From Lunularia cruciata (Eukaryota; Streptophyta; Marchantiopsida; Lunulariales; Lunulariaceae): DNA of 64,000 nucleotides. The stretch covers positions 60,078,001 to 60,142,000 of the forward strand of contig OX419757.1 of NCBI GenBank assembly GCA_948567375.1, written 5' to 3'. Under the pieces are notes generated by a model. That model was given only the letters and a program-made list of their open reading frames with translations. It was not told where the DNA came from and did not search any database. How positions within the stretch are numbered: position 1 is the first letter of the stretch; the number at the start of each line of letters is the position of its first letter. Of this stretch, positions 21,295 to 34,449 are shown piece after piece. Made by a program: the position numbers and the translations under genes.

Positions 21295-24200
21295 GTCCAA
21301 AGAAGGGCATCTTCAGACTGGGAAGCAAAAGCCGATACAAAGATGGTGTAACAACCTTTCTACATGGCAAGAATGTACACTTGAAGAAACAATGAAGGCA
21401 AGAGAAGAAGGCCTTGATAGTGACAAGAAGCCAACATGCAAAATAAAGTAGGAGTCAATTTTGAAATTGACTGAAGAGTGACTGCACTTTGGGATGATGT
21501 AAAATTGCGATTGCATAGGGGGAAATCTAATATGTCAAATAAGTATCATGTTCCTTTGAGTAGTTGTCCTATAGTAATGCGTGTCAAGAAGCTGATTGAG
21601 AGTGAAATTTTCCAAAGTCCAGAAGGAGTTAGAATGGCGTGTCCAAGAGAGGGGATAGTTTTTTAGTGTCAAAGAACTGAAGAAAAAATCATGGTGAAGA
21701 AGGCCAAAAATGCACTCGCAATGAGAAGTTTCTCAATTCGGAGGTTAGATGTCATTGCAAGGATTGAGGTCTTGAATAGATTTTGGATGACATTTTTAGC
21801 ATGGAATTAAAATTTTAGTTTCTTGGGAGTCATGGTAGAGATAGATGCCAGTAATTGTGAGGAAGGCCCCAGGTGAAGAGGGAAGAGAGGAAATCCGGCT
21901 TGATGGACTGAGTTGAGTTGGAAGTTAGTATTGGGGAAGGAAGCAGGAGAGGCAACTAGGATCACCTTCTATCAGAAGTGTTATGTTGCAAAGGAGACTG
22001 CAAAAATCTAAAATTTGTTCTTCGCTATGCATACTACCAATGGTTACAAAGTGGATTCCTATTGGGACCCGATTAAATGAACCATTGTAGGCATGATAAT
22101 GGCCATGTTCAAACTCCAACAAAAAACATACATGAACATGCAGTAAGCAATCTTCTCCCACCATATGTTTGTAGGAATGAAGGTGAACTAGGCAAAGTGC
22201 TTCGACCAACAAATGAGGCAAATGATCATCAATTGGAGAACCAATTCACCTCCACATTATTTTGCACTATTTGTAGCACACTCCTACTTTGGATTGAATT
22301 TGCTGACAGTGGAGGAGAAGCATCACATGGTGTCACATTTTTATCTTGATCTACAACGAGAAGCGGATGAAGAGGAGCAACATTACATGTCACACCTGCG
22401 AGTGAGCTAAAATCACTTTACCAAAATGGGACAAACTGAGAGGGTGGAAAGAAGAAGTCTAAAGTCAAAGAAGCGGACTAAACCCAAAGAGGTAGTGTTG
22501 CCTCAAATACAACAGAAGACCAAAGACTTACTTTGTAAGGTTAGAAGGCGGTGAAGGAGGAGACATCAGAAATAGAGTTTGAAGGGGAGATAGAGTCCAA
22601 AGAAGGAGACTTAGAAGAAGTAGAGCTCCCACTACAAAGTGGGGAATCCGGAAGTGAGAGTGATGGTGAAGAGGAAGTTCAGCAATAGGCTAAAGTGGAA
22701 GAAGATGAAGACTTTCATGCGGCAATTGACCGTATGGAGGGAAGTGATAATCCTTGTTTAGCACTAGTCATGGAGAAGATGGATGCAGAGCCAAGGAAGG
22801 AAGATTGCAAGGGAGGCAGATACAAGAAGGCAACAATGGAAGACCCTACAAGACAAAGTTCAGCTGGTAAGGAAGACGGAAGCTTGGAAGCAATATTGCT
22901 GGAAGTACAAAGATCAAGACTTCTGGAGAAGGAGCTAGGGGGAGACACAAAGTACAAAGACGGCGCCAAAGACAAAGAGAAATTTAGAGGAGTAAAATAT
23001 TTAATGTAGATTGTGACTCCATTATTGGAGCTATTGAAGGAGCCATAGAAGGTAATCCCACAAGGTTGTATGAAGGTGAAGAATGGGTTGCAAGTGGTGA
23101 AGTACTTGCTAGACAAAGTGAAGGGATTGCGGGAAAGTGTAACCCGAAGAGAAGAAGAAGTTGACAAGCTTTGGGTGGATACAATCTTGAAGAAGAAGAC
23201 AATAGAGAATTAACAATAAGGTTTTGAGAAGCGGGGAAGAGAGATACAGTGTCAAGCCAAAGAGTTGAAGGAGCAGACGATGTTGATAGAAAAAATGAAA
23301 GAGGAAGTCAGTGAAGCTTGCATCAAAGGTATTCATGTGAAAGCGATGATAGCAATAATAGAGCAGGAGTTAGAGGGCCTTAAGAAGAGTGCAGCAAGGA
23401 AAGATCAAGCATGGCAGAGAGAGTTGTTGATTCAACATCAAGAGGAAGAAAGATTGAGAGACTTGGTAAGAAGTGCTGAGCTATAGAGCAAAAGATGCAG
23501 ATATGAACACTCTTCTGATTTGTTTAAGGGAAAGAGTAGATAGAAAGATGTTGGAAGTAGGAGATAATGTAAGTCTCAAATTAGATTTAGTGAACTTAGA
23601 GTTGGAGAGGATTAGGAGTATTGTGAAGGAGGAGAAGAAGTCCAAAGTAAGAGAAGTAGGAGTGCAAGTGTCTTCGGAGTTGTCATCTAAGACATTAGAG
23701 AAGAGTGTGTCAAAAGATAAAGAGATAGAAAGGTTACCCATGACCTCATTTGTAGTTCATAGTGAAGAAGTAGTAGAAATAGTGATGGATTTGGTTTTGA
23801 AGATAGACCCAAAGAAGGAGAAGTAATAGGAAGATCATCTAGTTTGGAAGCCAAAGAAGAAGTAGATATCGGGTCGGATTAGTGACAATTTTGAGATTTG
23901 AAGAGGCAGATATGAAGAGGTGCATTGTCATTTTGGATATGCAGGTAAGAAAAGTTGTTGTAGAATGGTATAGTTGTTAGCAATTGTCGAGTGCTCTACT
24001 ATCTAAAGGTGGCATTTATAGTCTAATGTTGTTCAGTATTTATAATTTCTGAAGATAGATAAAGTGACGTGTTGGTTGCAATGCTCGTCGCTTGAGCTTG
24101 ATTCCAAGTATCAACTTTGTGTTTTTGTTTGTGTGTGTGGAATGCAAATCAGTGTGCTTTTTGGATGTTAGATTCCATAGCCTTGGTCTTCATTTTGTGT

Positions 24201-24667
24201 GTTTGATCTTGAGTGAAGTGCAATCAAAGCAATGGCTTGATAGATTTGAGAGGAATTTTAGTGTTGGTAGTATTTTGCATTTGTGAGTGCAGTGCATCGC
24301 TGATGTGAAGCAATTTTGATCAAGGAAGTTGTGCCTTCAATAGAAGGGTGGAACGCAATTCTGAAGTGAAGTTGTTTTGCAATGAAGTAGCCATCTTTGG
24401 GAGAATCTAAATCATCACAATCAAGAATTGTTTTGACAATATTTGATAGAATTGTGATTAAGGAGTGTTAACTTGTGTCAAGATTGCGAGTCAGTGATTG
24501 TTACTCTCTTCAAGGTGTGGTTTCTACCTGAGAGATTAAAGATGCAACCAAGAAGAACTACTTGTTACTATTTGACTATGTATTTGGACATATCTTATTA
24601 GTATCTATGCGGGAACAAACCTTACTTACTTGATTACTACAAAAGTGATATTTGTTGGGTTGTCACA
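21295..24667 (+). mobile_element. Family A LTR copy Aa (lacks first ~175 bp)
   Basis: Starts at GTCCAAAGAAGGGCATC, which corresponds to position ~175 of copy A5, and runs to the LTR end GTTGGGTTGTCACA at 24667. The first bases of the LTR are replaced by B1. The right edge joins directly to the middle of another A LTR. Confidence 0.75.
21478..23882 (+). pseudogene. Family A U3 gene, copy Aa
   Basis: Starts MTALWDDVKLRLHRGK, the same start region as in A5 and A8, and ends with VDIGSD and TAG at 23880-23882. It has the conserved N-terminal block (21950-22400), the acid-rich linker, coiled coils (23040-23490) and a C-terminal block open from 23473 to 23826. Many stops and a frameshift are present. 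Confidence 0.7.
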
Positions 24668-24679
24668 ACTGGCAATGAC

Positions 24680-27062
24680 AAACCTAGTGATTAGGAAGTT
24701 AAACATGATGGCTTGCATCAAAGTTCTCAATAAACTTTGTATTACTTTCCTTGCATGGAATTGGAACCTAAGCTTTCCTAATTTCATGGTAGAGATCACG
24801 GCTAGTAAGTGTGTAGATAGGCCGGCAACGGTAGGGATGAGAGGCAATCCGGCTTGATGGACAAAGTCAGATTGGAGATTGTGTTAGGCAGAGAGAGTGG
24901 GGAAGAGCATGGAGCTATGTCCTTGGGGAAAGGAGAAGTTGCAAAAGAAACCCAAGAAATCAGAAATTTGTTGACCTCAAAGTGTACAAAGAATGGGTAC
25001 AAGGTGGAGACCTATCGGAACCTAGTGCAGAGAAGTATTGTAGGTGCAATGATGGTGTTGTTTAAATCCCAGTGCATCACTTCTGTTACAAAGCAATAAG
25101 TGGTGTTCTTCTATAAAAAATTTGCACAAGAACCGATCAACTAGATAAAGTGTTTCTATCAAAGGATGCGGCAGATGGTGCTGAATTGGAGGAGTTTGAC
25201 ACCACCACATTATTTTGTTCCTCATGCAGCGCACTTTTACCTTGGGTTGAATTTGTTGAGTAGCAATGAGAAGAAGAAGGTTGTATCTCATTCCATCCCA
25301 ATCTACATCAAGAAGCTGATGACAAGGAGTGACAATATATTTGGCAATTGAGAAGCAATGACGACCACTATGCAAGAACGTGATAAAACAGAAAGATGTA
25401 TGTACCCTTGCCAAGAAAGAAGAAAAGAAGTTGACCTGAGGTGGAGAGCTTGCCAGTGCAGCCTTATAAATTAAGAAGGATTGGGTAGAGAGAAGGAAAG
25501 CCTATTAAGAAGACTACACCAAAAGAGGAGGTCAAATCAAAAGGAGAAGCAGAGTGTGCGTCGGAGGGGTTGGAGGAAGAAGAAGTAGAGTTAACCCTAT
25601 GAAGTGAAGAATCCAGCAAGGAGAGTGAGGGTGAAGCCAAGGTGCAGCAAGATCAAGAGAAGGTGATTTCCCTATAGGAAGAAGTTGAGCAGCAGGAAGT
25701 AGGAGAAAGGACTATGGCAGAGTTAGTGATACGAGGAAAAGATGGATTGGTAGCCAAGCCAAGGCAATACATGCAAGAAGGAGAAAGTTCAAAGGTGGCA
25801 CATCAAATCATCAATTTGGACGACAATGAAAGTTTGGAGGATGATGTATCATTAACAGTACAAAGATCCTGACTTTGTAGTAAAGCATCATATTCAGAAG
25901 GGAAGAGCAAGATGGATGAAGTCCCTGAAGAAAAGGTAGAAGAGGAAGAAAGGTGTGAAGGAGTAGAGTACCTTCAAGATGTTGTATGTCCATTGTTGTT
26001 GCAAATGGAGAAGAAGGAGAAGGAGAAAGCAGACATCCTGATGTGCAAAATGTGTTGTAGGTGTTGGAGAGATTAGAATCTGAAAATCTGAAGTTGCAAG
26101 AGAGTATGATCAGAGGAGAGGAAGAAAGAGAAATATTTTGAGTAGATGTAGCATTGCAAAAGAAGATAAATGAAAATCGGCAAGAGAAGTTGGAGAAGCA
26201 AGGAAGAGATTTAGCAATAAAAGTGAAGGAAGTCACGCAAGAGAGACTTTGGGTAGAAAAGTTACAAGCCAAAGTAAAGTTAAAGCAAGACAACAAAAGG
26301 AAGTTGGTTGAAGCTAAGGAGGAGGAGCTCAATGAATTTAGATAGAAATAGAAGAGAAGACAGCAGCCTGGCAATGGAATTAACTAAGCACCGTCAAGAA
26401 GAAGGGAGGCTGAGAGATCATGTGAAGACATTGGAGGCAAAGATTGATCAGTATGTGAAGGAGTTGGAGGATCACACAGCGGAGTATGAAGAGGAATTGA
26501 AAATAAGTAGAGTTGTGATGGAGGAGGAGAGACAGAAGAAGCAATCAGGGGAATTGGTGGAAGAAGTGATCATGGAGATGAAGGCGAGGTTAACCACTAA
26601 AGCCAAAGTACAAGTTATAGGAGGAATCAAGGTTACACGAGTTATGATTGCTTGTGTAGGAGACAAGGAGCAAGAATGCAAAGGACAAGGACTTGAATGC
26701 TTTGTTGATCAGTCTTAGACTTGGATAGATAGGAAGCTGTTAGATGTAGAGAATAACATTTCTATTAGGTTAGATTTGATTTAATTAGAATTAGATCATC
26801 TTTGGACTACTATATATCTCAGACCCAAAGTAAGAGAGATAAGAATGCAGGTGTCTTTGGATTTGATGCTTGAGATTTTAGAGAAGAATGGGTCGCAAGA
26901 TAATGAATTAGATAGATTACCTATGAGTTTAATTGCAGATCAGAGTGAAGACGTGTTAGAATTGGTAGAGAGTTGGAAGTTGTAGAACCCAAAGTACATT
27001 AAGTGAAGCGACTTTCCTTGGGTTTGAATTCTGAAGTGGAGGTAGACATCTGATCGGATTAG
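24680..27062 (+). pseudogene. Family A U3 gene, copy Ab
   Basis: Lacks the first ~80 codons. Shows ITFLAWNWNLSFPNFM, the FVPHAAHFYLGLNLL region, a coiled-coil stretch (26154-26720) and the tail before TAG 27060-27062. The middle part is diverged from the other copies and has numerous stops. Confidence 0.65.
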
Positions 27063-27183
27063 GACCAATTTTGAGATAGGAAGAGGTAGATATGAAGAGG
27101 TGCATTGTCATTTTAGATATGTAGGTTGGTAAAGTTGTTAGGAATAGATTTAGGAAGTTAGATAATTGCTGAAGTGATCTGCC

Positions 27184-27191
27184 TATTTAAA
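27184..27191 (+). promoter_or_regulatory. TATA-like box, Ab LTR
   Basis: TATTTAAA in GCCTATTTAAAGGAG, about 120 bp after the U3 gene stop and about 650 bp before the LTR end. The same word sits at the same relative place in several A copies, so it is the likely core promoter at the U3/R border. Confidence 0.45.
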
Positions 27192-27813
27192 GGAGTCATT
27201 TTCAATGTGATGTTGTTCAGTTTCATATTTTGGAGAAGAGATAAAGCAAAGTGCTAAGGTCGATGCTCATCGGTTGAGCTTAATTTTGAGTATCAATTGT
27301 GTGTATGTGTGTGTATTTGTGAGTGTTGGGAGAAATTTCAAAGTGCAAGTCACTGTGCTTGTTGGATGCTGGATTTTGTAGCCTTGATCTTCATTCTATG
27401 TGTTTGATCCTGAGTGAACTGAAATCAAAGCAATGCCTTGATAGATCTGAGAGGAATTGTAGTGTTGGTAGTATTTTGCATTTGTGAGTGCAACGTTGAA
27501 TTGATATGAAGATTTTTATCAAGAAATTTGTGCCTTTAGTGGAAGGGTGGAACACAATTTTGAGGCAAAGTTGTTTTACAATTTTGGGAGAGACTGAATC
27601 ATCACAATCAAGATTGTTTGGAAAGATTTGAAACATTTGTGATTATGGGTGTTGTAATTTATGACAAGACTGCAATCTAGTGCTTGTTACTCTCTTTTGG
27701 GTATAGTTTCTACCTAAGAGATTAAAGACGCAACCAAGAAGAACTAATTTGGTACTTTTCTTTGCATTTGACCAATTCTAAATTGTATCTATGCGGGAAC
27801 AAATTTTACTTAC

Positions 27814-28882
27814 TTGATGTCAAGTTCAAAGTGGGGTACTTCCCTAGATAAGGATACTCATGCCTACATCCAAAGTTTTGATGCTTATCAACAAACAAGA
27901 AAGCCAATGGCTACTTCCCAATGGCCTTTGAGACCAATTTTGCCATTGGCACCATTTGAAAAATGGGGTATTGATTTGGGTCCAATTCAACTATTTACCC
28001 AATTCACAAGGAAGAGATATGTCTTGGTGTGCATTGATTATGCTACCAAAATGGTTGAAGACACGGCAACTCAGAGAGATGATGCGGAAACAATCATAGA
28101 ATCTTTCTTCTAAAACATCATTTCACGTTATAGATGTCCTCTAGAATTGGTCAATGATCAAGGGACTCATTTTTTGAACTCCATGGTGGAAGCATTAACC
28201 AAGTACTTCCAGATAAAACATCAAAAGACCACTCCTTACAACCAAAAAGCAAATGGACTAATGGAGAAGGCCAATAGATTGTTGTGCAAAATTCTGAATA
28301 AGGTGAGTCAATTATACCTACAATTGGTACATGAAGTTACTCGTGACTTTGTTGGGATATAGAATGACTGAGAAGATTACAACCAAACAAAATCCATATT
28401 CCTTGACAAGCGGATTGCATCCCATACTACCAGTTTGAATTTGAAGTACCGTCATATTGGATTCTTTATGAGGAATGATTGTCAAAGGAGGAAAGCCAGG
28501 ATCTTTGGATCCATCAACTGATGTGTTTAGAGGAGAAAAGCGATAATGCAATGCAAGCCACAAAGGAATTGCAAGAATAGAGGAAAGTCAAGCACAATAA
28601 GCAAATCAAGCATGTTGTTGTTTGGGAGGGTGATTTGGTATTGTTATATGACAATTGCCAAATATTTTTTCCAAGAAAGCTGCATTTAAGGTGGATGGGG
28701 CCATACTGCGCCTTGCACATTTATGAAAATAGCTCTATTCAACTTGCAGACATAGAAGGCCATCCCTTTGCCACTTGAGTGAAAAAATGGAGAGTTAGAA
28801 AATATTGGACCACGGACTCAACCTTGCATAAAGCACTTGAAGTTGATGTTTGTAAGGATCCTAACATTTGAGGTAGGGAGCA
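27814..28882 (+). pseudogene. pol: Family A pol: integrase remnant and polypurine tract
   Basis: Starts inside the integrase zinc domain (its Cys are lost), then WGIDLGPIQLFTQFTRKRYVL-like core with the first Asp, a second Asp in LVNDQGTHFLN, and the Glu region in TTPYNQKANGLMEKAN. A C-terminal module similar to 3091-3395 follows (RWMGPY, WRVRKYWTT), then the purine tract GAGGTAGGGAGCA directly before the LTR at 28883. The core resembles Athila/Tat-type integrases, consistent with the tRNA-Asp primer site at 5580. Several stops and frameshifts break it. Confidence 0.8.
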
Positions 28883-29226
28883 TGTGGTACCCACATTTTT
28901 TTGAGATTTAAAGAAGAAGTGCATTGGTAAAGCGAAAGGAGGGCTAAACAAGGAAGAAATGTGAAGAATTATGTGTTTGGCATAAACTTGAAGTTGACCT
29001 CAGGTCAAGTCCAAAGGACTCGGCTTTGACAAGATGAAATACAAAGACAAGGACTTTGTATTGGGTATGCAACCTGATCCAAAGATCTTGTAACAAACTT
29101 CTTTGGGTTTTGCCAAAGAAGAAATCATGCAAGAAGAAAGTGACTACCTTGGGACCAAGATGTTCTTGAAAGTGACAGGAAACAAATTCACAGAATCAGT
29201 GAGTGACACAAAGAAGTGACTGAAGA

Positions 29227-31804
29227 ATGACCGATCAGCAAAGGACTATAAAATTGAGATTTTATTGAGGAAGCACTACAATGTCTAGACGCTATCCTAT
29301 CCTATTCAGAGTCAGCCCAAAGGAATGAAAATTTCAAATATGCAAGAGGAGTGGGTTAGAATCTTAGGTTCAATCTTTCATAAGCAAAGAGTGAGGAAGC
29401 ACACAATGGCCCCAAAAGTGAGTAAGCAGAGTGTGGTGAGAGGTCTTGCAATACATAGGTTGGATGTAATGGCCAGCATCAAGGTCTTATCAAGACTTCA
29501 TATCACCTTTCTGGCCTGGAATTGGAATTTTAGCTTTCCAAATTTCATGACAGAGATTGCCTCAAGTGATTGCAAGGATGGCCAAAGCATGAAGGGAAGA
29601 GAGGAAATCCAGCTTGATAGACTGAGTTGGATTGGAGATTAGTCCTGGGTAGAGAAGCAAGAGAGGTAGGGAATACCACCTTCTATTGGAAGTGTGATGC
29701 ATCGAAAGAAGTTGCCGAGGTTAGGAATTCTTTTAATTGACTGCACACCAAGAATGGGTATAAGGTGGATAGTTATAGAGACCCAATGCAAAGAAGGATT
29801 GTGAGCACAATGATGGCTATATTCAAGCCAAAGCAAACCACCTATGTCACGATGCAACAAGTAGTTCTTTCATTGGATGTTTGCAAGAGAAGTGGTGGAT
29901 TGGGCAAAGTGTTTGCACCAGCGTGTAGGGTAGATGATTACGGGTCGGAGAATGGATATACAACCACACTAATTTGTACCATGTGAAGCTCACTTCTACT
30001 TTGGGCTGAATTTGTTGCCTTCAAAGGAGAGAAGTAGAATGTAGTCTTACTTTCATCTGGATTTGCACAAGGAAGCAGATGTGGATGAACAATATTACAT
30101 GGAGCGGGTTCATGAAGGGGATGAGTATAAAATGAAGAGTTGGAAGGAGAGGATAGTAGCAGTAGACATCCCCATGCCCAAAAATCAAAGTACACATGAA
30201 GGACAAATTGCATCAGTATAGCCGCAAAAGATACAAAAGCCTAATCCAAAGCCAATGTTGGTAGAGGTGAAAGAGTTGACTTTGGAGGAGGAATCAGAAG
30301 GAGAAACCAAGTCAAAGGGAAGAAGCCTCATGAGGAGAAGAAGAGTTCACACTATGGAATGGAATTGAGCAGTGGTAATGAAGGAGAAGCTAAAGTCCAG
30401 CAATTGAGGGGAAGGGTTGTGGAAGCAGAGAAGCCAAGTCTGGAGATGTCAACAGCTGAGCATGAGTATGAGAAGGAAGTAGAGGGTGTCTTGGTATGTC
30501 CAAGAGGTGCCAAGGGAAAGAGAAGTGCTCAAGTTTTTGCCGTTGAACCAAGGAAGGTTACCGCCAAGAAGGAAGAGAGCTTGGATGAAGAAACAAAGAT
30601 TGCATCTTCTGAGTAAGGCACCAATCAAAGAATTACCTACCAAGGACAAAGATGGCAAAGACAATAACAGGAAGTGTGATGGAGTGGAGTATGTGTCAAA
30701 GGTCATGTGTCCATTGTTGGTGTTTTTGTAGCATAAGAAGGTGGAGATGGCGAGTGTTGATCTAGATGTGAAGGATGAATTAACGGTCATGATGAAGTGG
30801 AGTGTGGAGACATCATTGTTGAGCAGCAAGCTAATGAGAATAGAGATAGAAGCCAAAGAACTTTAGGTGGAGGCAGTTCTTTGGAGCAAAAACTCAAAAG
30901 CAATGAGGGAGGACTTGGTGAAATGTAAAGAGGAAGTAAAGGAGAAGACAATGTTGGTCAAAGTGCTGAAGAGTGAAATTGTTGACGCATGAGTGGAAAT
31001 AATACATTCAAAGGCAAGTGCAATAGTGATGGAGCAGGAGTTGGAGAGTATGAGGAAGAAAGTGGCAGATAAGGACCAAGCTAGGCAGGGGGAGTTGATA
31101 GAGCATAGTTGGGAGGAAGAACAATTGTTGGGATTGTTGAGAGGAGCGGAAGATCACCTTGTGCTAAATAAACAAGAGAAGGAAGCAATGAAGGTTGAGT
31201 TCAAGGATGAGTTGGTGATGTATCACAATGAGCTGGAAGAGGAGAGAAAGAAAGAGAAAGTAGAGCTGGTTGTAGAGTCAGATGCAATGGGAGCAGTGGT
31301 AAACAAGTTGAGAGCATTGCTTAATATTGAAGTTGAAGGAAAGTTGGAAGAAGCAAGACTACATGAGTTGAAGTTGTGGGCGCAAGAGACAAAGAAGAGG
31401 AAGGCAAAGGACACGGAGTTGAATAATCTTCTGATTTTTTTGTGAGATTGTGAAAATAGAAAGATGTTAGAGGTAGGAGACAATGTGTGTCTTAGATTAG
31501 ATCTCTTTAGATCAGAATTGGATAGACTTTGTAGTGAGATAACATTAGAGAAGAAGTCCAAAGTAGTAGAAGTAGGAGTGCAAGTGTCATCGGGTGAGCT
31601 ACTTGAGACAGTAGAAAGGAATGGGTCAGCGGATAATGACGTAGATAGAGCAGATAGGAGTGCAATTGTAGTTTGAAGTGAAGAGATAGTTGAAATAGAA
31701 GATTTAGGAGTGGAATTAGAGAGACCTAGAAAAGGAGAAGCCATAGAGGGATCATCAAGTTGGAAGCCAAAGTTGAAGTTGACATTGGATCAGATTACAA
31801 ATAG
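29227..31804 (+). pseudogene. Family A U3 gene, copy Ac
   Basis: About 859 codons from ATG 29227 (MTDQQ) to TAG 31802-31804. It includes PNFMTEIASSDCKDG (29540), the FKPKQTTYVTMQQVV block (29810-29860), an acidic linker and a 150-codon open coiled coil (30993-31445). The coiled coil is rich in Glu, Lys and Leu and contains MEQELESMRKKV. The C-terminal block LDLFRSELDRL ends in GSD. Broken by stops and frameshifts. Confidence 0.72.
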
Positions 31805-31944
31805 ATTTGAGATATGAAGAGGCAAATATGTAGAGGTGCATTGTCATTCCGGATCTGCATGTCAAAGAAGTTGTTAGGGAATGGTTAGTAATTGTTAGTG
31901 CTTTTAGTGCTTAGTAAGTTGTTAGTAATTGTCAGTGCTTTGCC

Positions 31945-31952
31945 TATTTAAA
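31945..31952 (+). promoter_or_regulatory. TATA-like box, Ac LTR
   Basis: TATTTAAA in TGCCTATTTAAAGGGTGC, 140 bp after the U3 gene stop and about 650 bp before the LTR end, as in Ab. Confidence 0.45.
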
Positions 31953-32601
31953 GGGTGCATTTGTAGTGTGTTGTTTTTTAGTGTTCATATTCCTGGGAAT
32001 AGATAAAGTAAAGTGTTGATCTCAATGTTTGTCACTTGAGCTAAATTCTGAGTATCAATTCTGTGTGTAGTTTGTGAGTGTTGGGAGAAATTTGAAGTGC
32101 AATATTTAGTGTTAGATGTTGGATTCTACATCTTTGATTCCATCTTGTGTGTTTGATCCTAAGTGGATAGCAATCAAAGCAATGCCTTACAAATCTAAGA
32201 GAAATTGTAGTGTTGGTAGTATTTTGCATTTGTGAGTGTAGTGCTGAGTTGATGTTAAGCAATTTTGATCAAGGAAGTTGTGCCTTCAATGGAAGGGTGG
32301 AATGCAATTCTGAGTTGAAGTCATTTTGCAATGAAGTAGCCACTTTTAGGAGGGACTAAATCATCACAATCAAGATTGTTCGGAAAGATTTGAATGATTT
32401 GTGATTAAGGAGTGTTAATTTGTGACGAGACGATGATCAATGCTTGTTACTCTCTTTTGGGTGTGGTTTCTACCTAAGAGATTAAAGAAGAACTGATTTG
32501 GTTACTTTGCTTTGTATTTGGATATTTCTGACTCATATCTTTGTGGGAACAAACTTGACTTACCTGATTACCACAAAAGTGATATTTGTTGGGTTGTAAC
32601 A

Positions 32602-33324
32602 TTTCTAACAAAGGAGGAGAGTTTACAAGAAGCATCACTACAACTATGCTATCACACATAGAGTAATGACATCCTATAAGCTAAATTCCAATGGCTTGGT
32701 AAAGAGAACCATTCAGACCTTTTGCATGATGTTGGCCAAAGATGCAGGAATGGAGGGGGATAAACATCATTGAGACAAGAGGATTCATGCAGTTTGGTAA
32801 GAGTATAGGATAATCATGAAGATTCCACCGGACATTTTCCATTTCAACTAGTAAATGGTATTAAGTCTACCTTATCTATTCACTTTGATCTTGCAACCTT
32901 CCAAAGCATTCATAGGAGATTAAAGAAAGCACAAGGAGTTGATGCAAAGAAGTCAAGGAAGGATCAACTCATGGAATTGGAAGAGGCAAGAGCAGTTGCT
33001 ATGGTTCAAGTGGAGCAAGCTCAAAGGAAAAAAAAGGAGAGTTATGGCAAGAGGCAAGACAAGAAGAAGTTGGAGCCTTTCAAAGACGGTGATTGGGTAA
33101 TGTTGTTTGATTTTGTTTGATTCAAGAGAGTACAAAAGAAGTTTTTGCCTAAGTACTTAAGACCTTTCATAGTAGAGAAGGTGTGGTGCAATTACACCTA
33201 TGATCTCAACAAATTGGGAGAAAGACACTTTGATAGGATTAACCATGATAAGTTGAAGATGTATCATAAAAGGTAGAGAGACTTTCACTTTGAGGACAAA
33301 GTGAAAACTTAGTTCTAGGGTAAA
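32602..33324 (+). pseudogene. pol: Family B pol: integrase C-terminal part
   Basis: Starts in mid-integrase where the A element cut it. Recognisable parts are LQPSKAFIG-like sequence, a basic helix (VQVEQAQRKKKES), KLEPFKDGDWVMLFD, KFLPKYLRPFIVEKVW and HDKLKMYHKR, a gypsy integrase tail. It ends about 50 bp before the B LTR. The tail also occurs reversed at 39481-39598. Many stops are present. Confidence 0.75.
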
Positions 33325-33673
33325 TGTAACACCCATTTGTGCATGTGTGTGGTATTGTGATATTTAGTTTGATATTACAAGTACTTGAGAAGTATTATTT
33401 ATAAAAAGATAAAGGATGGTTCTACTTTAGTCATGATAAGCTAAAGTTAATCAAAGCTAAGATAGAGGGGATTTTACTTTAGAGGAAGTAGAAAAGATGA
33501 GCACCACTATTTTGGATTTTAGTGTATTGATTTGGTATTATTCCTAGGTGTTTGGCTTTGAGAAAAAGTTGAGAACTCCTGGACCCACAACCTTTTTGTT
33601 TCAAATATAGTCTAAGGATAGCCCATGTGAAGGAATCTTTGACTTAGTGGTTGGGTCAAGATAAAACCATATG
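33325..33673 (+). mobile_element. Family B LTR copy B3 (3' LTR, right-truncated)
   Basis: Starts TGTAACACCCATTTGTGC right after B pol and matches B4 up to GGTTGGGTCAAGATAAAACC, then stops being similar near 33673. About half the LTR remains. Confidence 0.8.
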
Positions 33674-34449
33674 CAAAGTGGAAGATCACGTTGGGACTCT
33701 CAAGTGAGGGAAACTCCAAATCCCTAGTTTGAGCTTGGCTTGGGTATTTATAGGTAACTTGGGTACAATACCATCAAGGAGCTTCCAAGAAAAGTTCTTT
33801 CTAGGAGCCATCTTACTTAGAATTCAAGCCAGCCATTTACTTGGCACACAAGTTAAGCTAGCCATCAATGTGGCATACAAGTTACTCCATTCTTAGAAAG
33901 TTCTTAGAAGCTTCTCACCCAAAATCTTCTTGTGTGCTTCAAGAGTATTCTACCCACAAGCTTTATTGATACTTCTAGCACATTCTTTGCTTAAGTATAT
34001 TTCTATTTGCTATATTTAGCTTAGACTACTAGCTCATTGGCTTCTACTAACTTGTCTACTAACTCCATATTATTACATATTCCTTGGCTGTCAATTGGTG
34101 ACATCCTCATTGCATGGAATCTTTGAACTCTTGTAGGGTTGTCTTTGCATTATGGAGATGAGAAAGAATCTCCCATGTGGCATTGTGAAGGAGATATTTA
34201 TTATTTTCCAAAGGACCTTATATTTAGTGTGTTGTTGGTGGCCATATTGGACATCACAACATGCAAGTACACGATCAACTTCATATTTGTCATATTGTTG
34301 ACAAGGATAGGGGGAGGAGGAGGCAATTAGACACAAGTAACAAAGGGAGATAGGTAGAAAGAAAAGGTTTTAACTTTGAAACATAGAAAATAAGAGGAAT
34401 CCTCATATGACTTGGGAGAGCAAGTTGGTAGGTTGAAATGAGCAAATTC
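33674..34449. other. Unassigned stretch between B3 and D
   Basis: No convincing coding frame. It contains TATTTATAGGTAAC (33747) and a purine run GGGGGAGGAGGAGG (34310-34323). It might be the remains of the family D LTR because D pol on the minus strand ends nearby, but I found no paired copy. Confidence 0.35.

Larger units (their letters stand above)
24668..27813 (+). mobile_element. Family A LTR copy Ab (truncated at both ends)
   Basis: Begins inside the U3 gene (ACTGGCAATGACAAACCTAG) right after Aa and ends at TTTTACTTACTTGAT, about 35 bp short of the LTR end, where it joins pol sequence. It may be the 5' LTR of the element whose 3' LTR is Ac, with primer site, gag and most of pol deleted. 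Confidence 0.65.
28883..32601 (+). mobile_element. Family A LTR copy Ac (3' LTR)
   Basis: Full-length LTR of 3719 bp from TGTGGTACCCACATTTTTTT to GTTGGGTTGTAACA (one substitution in the terminal TCACA). It is preceded by A-type integrase and a purine tract and followed by family B pol, so it is the right end of an element that inserted into family B. Confidence 0.85.
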
